7,671 nt of DNA from Candidatus Bathyarchaeota archaeon (GTDB lineage Archaea; Thermoproteota; Bathyarchaeia; Bathyarchaeales; Bathyarchaeaceae), in the NCBI GenBank assembly GCA_020356305.1, contig CP070636.1, forward strand, positions 1,493,928 to 1,501,598, written 5' to 3'. Below, piece after piece: positions 1 to 3,223 of this stretch (positions are counted from its first letter, which is position 1; each line of letters opens with the position of its first letter). Under the pieces are notes generated by a model. It saw only the letters and a list, made by a program, of their open reading frames with translations. It ran no database searches and had not been told where the DNA came from. The position numbers and the translations under genes were made by a program.

Positions 1-145
1 CCTTCTTCCAAAGCGCAAACAGAATTCTTCCTTGTGGCGGATTGATTTCACTGATGCCTGCTTTCTTCAGTATTTTTGCAAAGATTCTTCCTGATACTTG
101 GTGGATCTTTGCAATGAGAAAACCTCCTTGCCGCTGTGTTTTCAC
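1..145 (-). CDS. MarR-family transcriptional regulator, N-terminal part (runs off the left edge)
   Basis: The minus strand reads 48 codons from a GTG at 145-143 without a stop to the window edge. The protein begins MKTQRQGGFLIAKIHQ and continues with VSGRIFAKILKKAGI, then EINPPQGRILFALW. This is the typical first helix pair of MarR regulators, where the conserved run is GGFLIAKIHQLSGR followed by INPAQGRILFALW (family knowledge). MarR proteins are dimeric winged-helix repressors that often sense small ligands and regulate their own operon. The GTG overlaps the TGA stop of the upstream oxidase-like gene as GTGA, which implies one transcript and coupled translation. AAGGGA lies just upstream as a possible ribosome site. 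The DNA-binding wing and recognition helix lie outside the window, so the target cannot be inferred from the protein itself. The 15-bp repeats upstream of the operon are a candidate operator. Confidence 0.85.
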   Translation of the reverse strand, partial: MKTQRQGGFLIAKIHQVSGRIFAKILKKAGISEINPPQGRILFALWKK

Positions 146-615
146 TCTTTTCCCTTCAAAGTGAAGTTGAACGTGGTCTGTTCGTTCCAACCTTTGGCAT
201 ATTTAGGATATAGGTCTAGCACAGTATAGTCGGGGTCGAGGACTCCTTTTGGATAGTATCGCGTCCAGTAGTCATGCCAGATTGTCTTTTTCAGTTCAGC
301 GTCTTGAACTACTTCCACTGTTCCGCTGAACATTACTCCACGAAACTCCCTAGGTATGCAGTAATATGCAGACACTGCTGGATTCTTCTGAATATCTTCA
401 ATCTTGGCGGATGAGGTATTTGTTGATAAGAGGATCCGGAAATCGTCTTGGTGGGTTTCAAACAGGCTTGCCAGCTTTGGGAATCGCTCTTTGCTTCTTA
501 AGTTGTCCATGGCTCGTGTTTGAGGAAAACCCTTTTCATCGATTGTAGTGAAGTAGACTGCCCATGCAGTTTCCATCAGCTGGAGACTCAAACGTTCCGC
601 TTCTTCCAATTGCAT
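142..615 (-). CDS. Pyridoxamine 5'-phosphate oxidase-like (split-barrel flavin-binding) protein
   Basis: A 157-residue protein of the usual length for single-domain split-barrel members of the PNPOx-like superfamily (general stress protein 26 type). It shows the expected succession: an N-terminal helix (residues 3-15), a strand with AVYFTTIDEKGFPQTRAM (19-36), ILLSTNTSSAKIEDIQKNPAVSAYY (61-85) and the barrel strand GVMFSGTVEVVQD (93-105). The SxK followed by NP and then a G-x-V strand are typical of flavin- or F420-binding members, so binding of such a cofactor in the cytoplasm is likely; the substrate is unknown. Translation starts at ATG 615. There is no clear Shine-Dalgarno sequence, but TATA-like DNA begins only 19 bp upstream. 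It overlaps the downstream MarR gene by 4 bp, so the regulator probably controls it. The family call is firm; no specific reaction can be assigned. Confidence 0.85.
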   Translation of the reverse strand: MQLEEAERLSLQLMETAWAVYFTTIDEKGFPQTRAMDNLRSKERFPKLASLFETHQDDFRILLSTNTSSAKIEDIQKNPAVSAYYCIPREFRGVMFSGTVEVVQDAELKKTIWHDYWTRYYPKGVLDPDYTVLDLYPKYAKGWNEQTTFNFTLKGKE

Positions 616-633
616 TTCAATTGCCGCACTTAA

Positions 634-678
634 TTCTATATAGAACTATTCTATATCGAATTATCTTATATAAAACTT
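634..678. repeat. Three tandem 15-bp AT-rich repeats in the promoter of the oxidase-MarR operon
   Basis: Three consecutive units begin at 634, 649 and 664. On the plus strand they read TTCTATATAGAACTA, TTCTATATCGAATTA and TCTTATATAAAACTT. Copies 1 and 2 differ at two positions; copy 3 differs from copy 1 at four. Copy 1 contains the perfect 12-bp palindrome TTCTATATAGAA. The array lies 19-63 bp upstream of ATG 615, where the TATA box is expected, and each unit has a TATA-like core. It could be a stacked MarR operator, a set of alternative TBP sites, or both. The 15-bp period also gives a 5-residue repeat in the overlapping reading frame. Confidence 0.75.
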
Positions 679-680
679 TC

Positions 681-690
681 TGCGCGCGCG
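681..690 (+). repeat. TGCGCGCGCG decamer, copy 1
   Basis: An alternating purine-pyrimidine decamer located 66 bp upstream of the oxidase start and next to the 15-bp repeats. The identical decamer occurs at 1525-1534 and, in reverse, at 2769-2778. Confidence 0.7.
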
Positions 691-695
691 TAACT

Positions 696-711
696 TCAGG
701 CGGGCGCCTGA
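696..711. promoter_or_regulatory. 7-bp inverted repeat TCAGGCG-GG-CGCCTGA
   Basis: A perfect inverted repeat with a 2-nt spacer between tRNA-Leu and the oxidase gene. It could be a protein-binding site or a short RNA hairpin. It falls inside the integrase-like frame, so it may also be chance. No T-run follows it on the minus strand, so a terminator role is not evident. Confidence 0.4.
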
Positions 712-810
712 GTCTTCTTTCAAACGTTTCAAGGGTGTTCTCCGAGTATTCATCCTTTCTTATCTGCCACAAACCTTCAAAAATTCCAAGTGTGTAGAAT
801 TCATCTTTAG

Positions 811-914
811 TGCGGGGGGTGGGATTTGAACCCACGAACCCCTACGGGACAGGCTCCTGAAGCTATCGCGCACCATAGTGCTCTGCGCCTTTGACCATAC
901 TCGGCGACCCCCGC
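811..914 (-). tRNA. tRNA-Leu(CAG) with a 19-nt intron at position 29/30
   Basis: The minus strand folds into a class II tRNA. The acceptor strands GCGGGGG (914-908) and CCCCCGC (818-812) pair perfectly, followed by A73 at 811. The D stem is GCC/GGC with GG in the loop. The T arm is GTGGG-TTCAAAT-CCCAC and the long variable arm is formed around CCCGTAGGGG. The anticodon is CAG (859-857), with stem CAGGC/GCCTG after removal of 19 nt (864-882). CCA is not encoded (CTA follows A73), so it must be added after transcription. Upstream, CATAAAAG near 950-943 is the best-placed box A. The minus-strand 3' flank has a T5 run near 785. Leu is supported by the anticodon and the long variable arm. Confidence 0.93.
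864..882 (-). other. tRNA-Leu intron (19 nt) with bulge-helix-bulge splice site
   Basis: The intron sits between G29 and G30 of the anticodon stem. The predicted motif is: exon helix AAG/CTT; central helix GCGC against GCGA (three Watson-Crick pairs plus one G-A mismatch); bulges AG^A and TA^G with the cuts at the carets; then an intron hairpin GCAC/GTGC closed by a UAUG loop. Removing it restores a perfect 5-bp anticodon stem. The 5' exon side of the motif uses the 3' strand of the D stem, so the splicing fold and the mature fold exclude each other. Confidence 0.85.
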
Positions 915-1079
915 AACCCTGAACGGTAGATTTAATCTTCAAATTAACTTTTATGGAGACACTAACGCTGCTCCAGTAGATCTAATGCAATTCTATCTTC
1001 TCTGTTAGAGTCAAGCTTCTATTCCCTAGAATTTGGGCTCCACGGCCAAACTCAAACCGACAACGCGTGTTTTCTTAAT

Positions 1080-1421
1080 TTAGCAGGTCAGGTGAAGGGC
1101 AGCTATGACCTTCCTAGACTTAACGAGACGGTTGAAGGTTTTGCAGGCTTCTCTGGTGTCCTGAGCGATCAGTTCAATTCCGTTAGATTTGAGATACTTT
1201 TCAGTTTCTGGCAGCACTTTCATCAGTCCAGAGTAGCCCGTCCCCACTACAAGCACGTCCGGCTTCTCTTCATGGACAACCCTCTCGATATCTTCGACGT
1301 GTAGTCGGTGGCCTTCTCTTCTCCACCAACTGTCTTTGACGCGGTCCGCAAACACGATGACATCGCTAGTATAACGTTGCTGGTCAACCACTATTCGACC
1401 GAAGCCGTAAGAGTCAATCAT
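1080..1421 (-). CDS. Mth938-like (DUF498) domain protein
   Basis: A 113-residue single-domain protein starting MIDSYGFGRIVVD. It shows family marks: YTSDVIVF near 18-25, a WWRREGHRL segment near 33-41, and PDVLVVGTGYSGLMKV near 53-68, followed by a C-terminal helix with NRLVKS. This matches the Mth938/DUF498 family, related to eukaryotic NDUFAF3 and AAMDC (family knowledge). The fold is a small alpha/beta domain and its biochemical role in archaea is not established. I chose ATG 1421 because GAGG lies 7 nt upstream. An in-frame TTG at 1427 would be only one base from that GAGG, so it is less likely. Box A TTAAATCT at 1447-1454 puts transcription start close to the ATG. It seems to be a single-gene unit, with tRNA-Leu next downstream on the same strand. 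Confidence 0.88.
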   Translation of the reverse strand: MIDSYGFGRIVVDQQRYTSDVIVFADRVKDSWWRREGHRLHVEDIERVVHEEKPDVLVVGTGYSGLMKVLPETEKYLKSNGIELIAQDTREACKTFNRLVKSRKVIAALHLTC

Positions 1422-1446
1422 ATGCAAGCCTCAAGAAAATGTATGC

Positions 1447-1454
1447 AGATTTAA
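1447..1454 (-). promoter_or_regulatory. Box A (TTAAATCT) of the Mth938-like gene
   Basis: The element AAACTTAAATCTGC on the minus strand is centred about 29 bp upstream of ATG 1421. This is the spacing expected for archaeal TBP/TFB promoters and predicts a nearly leaderless mRNA. Confidence 0.6.
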
Positions 1455-1524
1455 GTTTTTGAGTGTTATCATTTTCAAGTGGAAAACAACACGAATTTAT
1501 GATTTGATGCTCAATGCAACAAGA

Positions 1525-1534
1525 TGCGCGCGCG
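1525..1534 (+). repeat. TGCGCGCGCG decamer, copy 2
   Basis: Identical to the decamer at 681-690, again between genes and about 100 bp upstream of a gene start (ATG 1421 on the minus strand). Confidence 0.7.
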
Positions 1535-1723
1535 AACCAAGAGAGCTCTTTTTATTAACCTGGGAAGCCCAAAAAACCTCTGCCGCCTTTCCTGATGCGA
1601 TTGACCATAGCGTTGCTGAAAACAACAAGGAAGAAAATTGAACCTGAAATCCTTCCAATCTAGACTCGCGTTCACTTTTACCTTGATCTCTCCGCTTTGT
1701 GAGTTGTCGTTGCGCCGCATCTG

Positions 1724-1731
1724 TTAAATCT
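1724..1731 (+). promoter_or_regulatory. Box A (TTAAATCT) of the small zinc-ribbon gene
   Basis: GTTAAATCTAA on the plus strand is centred about 26 bp before GTG 1754, which predicts transcription starting at or next to the start codon. Confidence 0.6.
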
Positions 1732-1753
1732 AAACCGTCTGTGAGGAATCAGA

Positions 1754-1915
1754 GTGGGGATGCTTGTGAAGCGAATGGGTGAACGTTGTCGAAACCCTTG
1801 GAATGGCGAATGTAGGAACGTGGACATCGAGTTATACATCCGATACAAGGGCAGAAGTCTTCCTATTTGCCGGAGCTGTTGGGCCAATGTTGCGGACAAA
1901 GACTTAGAGTGGTAG
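1754..1915 (+). CDS. Small four-cysteine (probable zinc-ribbon) protein, uncharacterised
   Basis: A 53-codon frame ending at TAG 1913-1915. From ATG 1760 it reads MLVKRMGERCRNPWNGEC, then RNVDIELYIRYKGRSLPIC and RSCWANVADKDLEW. It has two cysteine pairs, C-x7-C near the N-terminus and ICRSCW near residue 40, separated by a VDIELYI-x-YKG beta hairpin. This is the layout of a compact treble-clef or ribbon zinc site (inference). The ending DLEW and ICxxCW resemble small uncharacterised archaeal proteins that I recall, but I cannot name a family. Starts: GTG 1754 has GAGGA 6 nt upstream and fits the box A spacing; ATG 1760 is the alternative and ATG 1775 is possible. An upstream stop at 1742-1744 limits the N-terminus. 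Small zinc ribbons often bind nucleic acid, but no function can be assigned. Confidence 0.75.
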   Translation: MGMLVKRMGERCRNPWNGECRNVDIELYIRYKGRSLPICRSCWANVADKDLEW

Positions 1916-2301
1916 AACTTGCAGAAGCGTTGATGGTTTAGGGCATGCGCCCAGTTCAACTCAAAATCAATGAAAAGATCGGGTAAATCTAGGTGATCAG
2001 TCTTGAAAGGGCCCCCACGCAGGTTTTGGACCTACGTAGTAGTGTGAAAGCTTCTTATTAGAGGCCGGCGGTTTTTCTGCATGTTTTGAACTTTTTTGTG
2101 GAGGCCCGGTAACAATTTCTATGACTATTCGCCTAAAAGACTTGTTAAGAACCAAGAATATCGCATTTTAATATAGCGTTGCCACAGGATAGGTTTAAGG
2201 TGGGCGTGCATAGTATTGAAAGAAACTACTTGAATCGTAGCAAAGAATCGAAAATTGCTGCAAACATGCATAACGAGGAGACAAAGTTCGAGAGGTTTCG
2301 A
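1916..2301. other. Intergenic region with hairpins, a candidate RNA and an orphan TATA box
   Basis: No convincing protein gene. It contains the hairpin GGGC-ATGC-GCCC at 1941-1952, 26 bp after the zinc-ribbon stop. A candidate structured RNA lies at 2009-2107 with a box-A-like GGTAAATCT upstream. A good TATA element, TTTTAATATA at 2166-2175, points on the plus strand toward the 3' end of the next gene. Confidence 0.5.
2009..2107 (+). ncRNA. Candidate structured non-coding RNA, about 99 nt
   Basis: The ends can form a 10-position stem: GGGCCCCCAC (2009-2018) with GTGGAGGCCC (2098-2107), 9 Watson-Crick pairs and one C-A mismatch. Directly inside it, GCAG (2019-2022) can pair with CTGC (2077-2080). 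An alternative inner hairpin is AGGT-TTTGG-ACCT (2021-2033). A box-A-like GGTAAATCT at 1982-1990 would start transcription near 2010, at the base of the stem. There is no long open frame. I do not recognise it as SRP RNA, RNase P RNA, 5S rRNA or a C/D or H/ACA guide. The strand is inferred from the promoter only. Confidence 0.35.
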
Positions 2302-2490
2302 CTATTCGTTTTCGTTTTTCCACTTTTCTATGACGATCTTCTCTTCTCCCAAGTTGAATCTCACTCTAACAGGAACAGATGATGCCCCTCGAAACGGGAA
2401 CATGCTGTCTTCTGCGAGATCCTTTGGAATGTAGATCAAGTACTTGTCGTCTTTCCTCCTGAACAATCTTCCTCTTCCTTCACTGACCAA
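2302..2490 (-). CDS. Small AbrB/SpoVT-like protein, uncharacterised
   Basis: About 62 residues from TTG 2490, starting MVSEGRGRLFRRKDDKYLIY and continuing IPKDLAEDSMFPFRG, then SVPVRVRFNLGEEKIVIEKW. The pattern K-Y-x-I-Y-I-P-K-D-L, then short charged loop, then V-x-V-x-F strands and a final IVIEKW recalls swapped-hairpin AbrB/MazE-type DNA-binding proteins. That link is an inference from strand pattern, not a recognised match. GGTGA lies 5 nt before TTG 2490, which favours this start; in-frame TTG 2502 and GTG 2499 are alternatives and would add four or three residues. A strong box A (AAAAGTTAAATAC, 2541-2553) precedes it. It stands alone, with no partner toxin gene visible next to it. Confidence 0.72.
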   Translation of the reverse strand: MVSEGRGRLFRRKDDKYLIYIPKDLAEDSMFPFRGASSVPVRVRFNLGEEKIVIEKWKNENE

Positions 2491-2540
2491 CGCAATCACC
2501 AAACTTAGGTTTTACACGTCTACAACGGAAAGATGTCCAA

Positions 2541-2553
2541 GTATTTAACTTTT
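2541..2553 (-). promoter_or_regulatory. Box A with BRE (AAAAGTTAAATAC) of the small AbrB-like gene
   Basis: A near-consensus archaeal TBP/TFB element on the minus strand. Its spacing predicts a start near 2519, giving a short leader before TTG 2490 or an even shorter one before 2502. Confidence 0.65.
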
Positions 2554-2768
2554 ACTGATAACAATAGAAAATAGGCTTTTTGATACACTCTTCTTACATG
2601 CATATACATCGCCCATTATTATCTGTGTTTCAAATTAAAATTCTTGTATGAATGCCAAGTAAGATACAAAACAGAACACAACAGATGACGTTCAAAGTCT
2701 ACCTCTGTCTACCCATTGTCTTCGTTTTTGAAAGTTCCCAGCTTATTTCCAATACTCATCCTGTTTTC

Positions 2769-2778
2769 CGCGCGCGCA
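2769..2778 (-). repeat. TGCGCGCGCG decamer, copy 3
   Basis: On the minus strand this is the same decamer as at 681-690 and 1525-1534. It lies about 30 bp before the tRNA-Gly box A. Confidence 0.7.
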
Positions 2779-2807
2779 CACTTGACCACAGACTCTTCAG
2801 GAAAAGG

Positions 2808-2817
2808 AAATAAATAT
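2808..2817 (+). promoter_or_regulatory. Box A of tRNA-Gly (AAATAAATAT)
   Basis: An AT-rich TATA element centred about 48 bp before the tRNA. It would give a 5' leader of about 20 nt to be removed by RNase P. Confidence 0.5.
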
Positions 2818-2860
2818 GCACATTCCAAAGTGTCCTTGGTCTAGTCCATTTCCTCACGAC

Positions 2861-2951
2861 GCGGCCGTGGTCTAGCCTGGTTTAGGACACAGTCCTAGGT
2901 GTAAGCCTTCCAAGCCTGCAATCCCGGGTTCAAATCCCGGCGGCCGCACCA
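2861..2951 (+). tRNA. tRNA-Gly(UCC) with a 12-nt intron at position 29/30 and encoded CCA
   Basis: Acceptor strands GCGGCCG (2861-2867) and CGGCCGC (2941-2947) pair perfectly, followed by A73 and a genome-encoded CCA (2949-2951). The D stem is GTCT/GGAC with GG in the loop; the T arm is CCGGG-TTCAAAT-CCCGG. The anticodon is TCC at 2909-2911 in the loop CTTCCAA. Without the 12-nt insert (2893-2904) the anticodon stem would be CAGGC/GCCTG; with it the stem cannot form. The intron-free sequence matches the usual archaeal tRNA-Gly layout. Unlike tRNA-Leu in this window, CCA is encoded. Confidence 0.94.
2893..2904 (+). other. tRNA-Gly intron (12 nt) with a complete bulge-helix-bulge motif
   Basis: The intron TCCTAGGTGTAA lies between G29 and G30. 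The motif fits exactly: exon helix AGG/CCT, central 4-bp helix ACAC/GTGT, two 3-nt bulges AG^T and AA^G with cuts at the carets, and a minimal closing C-G pair with a CTA loop. At 12 nt it is near the lower size limit of archaeal tRNA introns. The upstream exon bases of the motif are the 3' strand of the D stem. A competing hairpin AGGAC-ACA-GTCCT (2884-2896) spans the 5' junction. Confidence 0.88.
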
Positions 2952-3019
2952 CTTCTTGGTTTCCCTCTTCTTATGTACACATTTTTACTTTCACTGACCT
3001 CTGTGTAAATTGTTTCTGT

Positions 3020-3223
3020 TTGTTGCGTCGCTGCTCTTTTAAGTCTGTAACGAAAGCGGAAAATGGTGAGCTTTTGGAAAGAAGCAATTACCGAAGAAGT
3101 TTTGCGGAAACTCTGAGGCGCTGTCAAGAGATTATCGAAAGATTTGAAGGTTCAGCTGAGACTTTAAGATGTATTCAACAAGTTGAAGCATCTCTGAAAA
3201 ATCTTGCAGCCACAACGGATTAA
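3020..3223 (+). CDS. Hypothetical small helical protein (uncertain)
   Basis: An open frame of up to 67 residues from TTG 3020. The C-terminal two thirds, LRRCQEIIERFEGSAETLR then CIQQVEASLKNLAATTD, is amphipathic and rich in Glu, Gln and Arg, as in a small helical protein; no family is recognised. The stop TAA shares the bases TTAA with the enolase stop on the other strand, exactly as the gene pair near 6572 does. The N-terminus is doubtful. A different frame from ATG 3063 gives MVSFWKEAITEEVLRKL and would join this one by a -1 shift near 3113, so the gene may be frameshifted. TTG 3074 is another possible start. Nothing else lies on the opposite strand here. Confidence 0.42.
   Translation: MLRRCSFKSVTKAENGELLERSNYRRSFAETLRRCQEIIERFEGSAETLRCIQQVEASLKNLAATTD

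Larger units (their letters stand above)
617..835 (-). pseudogene. Probable relic of a tyrosine (phage-type) integrase reading out of the tRNA-Leu 3' end
   Basis: A minus-strand frame opens with GTG 835 inside the T arm of tRNA-Leu and stops at 617. The part outside the tRNA contains IFEGLWQIRKDEYSENTL, then ETFERRLRR. This resembles the SAM-like core-binding domain of archaeal tyrosine recombinases, whose pattern is roughly (N/Y)SENT-[LI]-xx-[YF]-xxx-L (family knowledge). An integrase frame fused to the 3' half of a tRNA is the signature of SSV-type elements, where the attachment site lies inside the integrase gene. After ERRLRR the frame runs into PPEVTRAQ and then into the translated 15-bp repeats, so it is truncated and has no catalytic domain. 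It may instead be a chance frame; the integrase likeness rests on about 30 residues. Confidence 0.4.
1428..1753. other. Intergenic region without a convincing gene
   Basis: This holds the Mth938-gene promoter at its left end, one TGCGCGCGCG decamer (1525-1534) and the box A of the next gene (1724-1731). On the minus strand, 1555-1659 encodes a stop-bounded 34-residue frame with FFLVVFSNAMVNRIRKGG and RGFLGFPG, which looks like a membrane helix with a basic tail but has no normal start. Another frame upstream of it contains GEIKVKVNASLDWKDF. Together they might be remains of one small membrane-protein gene split by a frameshift, but this is weak. Confidence 0.4.
2503..2860. other. Intergenic region upstream of tRNA-Gly
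   Basis: It holds the box A of the gene at 2302-2490, the third TGCGCGCGCG decamer (2769-2778, minus orientation) and a box A for tRNA-Gly (2808-2817). A 42-codon frame from ATG 2685 has no ribosome site or recognisable motif. I see nothing else supportable. Confidence 0.5.

Noticed and set aside
760..942. A 60-residue minus-strand frame through tRNA-Leu
   Set aside because: It is mostly translated tRNA sequence, with no integrase-like part in this frame.
1678..1959. A 93-residue minus-strand frame
   Set aside because: It is antisense to the four-cysteine protein, whose composition, promoter and cysteine spacing are far more convincing.
2179..2382. A 67-residue plus-strand frame
   Set aside because: Its second half is antisense to the well-supported small gene at 2302-2490. 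Only the upstream TATA box is worth noting.
2685..2813. A 42-residue frame starting MTFKVYLCLPIVFVF
   Set aside because: It is hydrophobic at the start but has no ribosome site, promoter or recognisable family, and it runs through the GC decamer.
2838..2875. GGTCTAG repeated 31 bp apart (2838-2844 and in the tRNA-Gly D arm), suggesting a partial tRNA duplication
   Set aside because: Only 7 bases match; no acceptor or T-arm copy accompanies it.
2930..3127. A minus-strand 65-residue frame next to tRNA-Gly, checked as an integrase fragment
   Set aside because: It contains no recombinase motif and runs toward, not out of, the tRNA 3' end. The plus-strand frames leaving this tRNA stop quickly.
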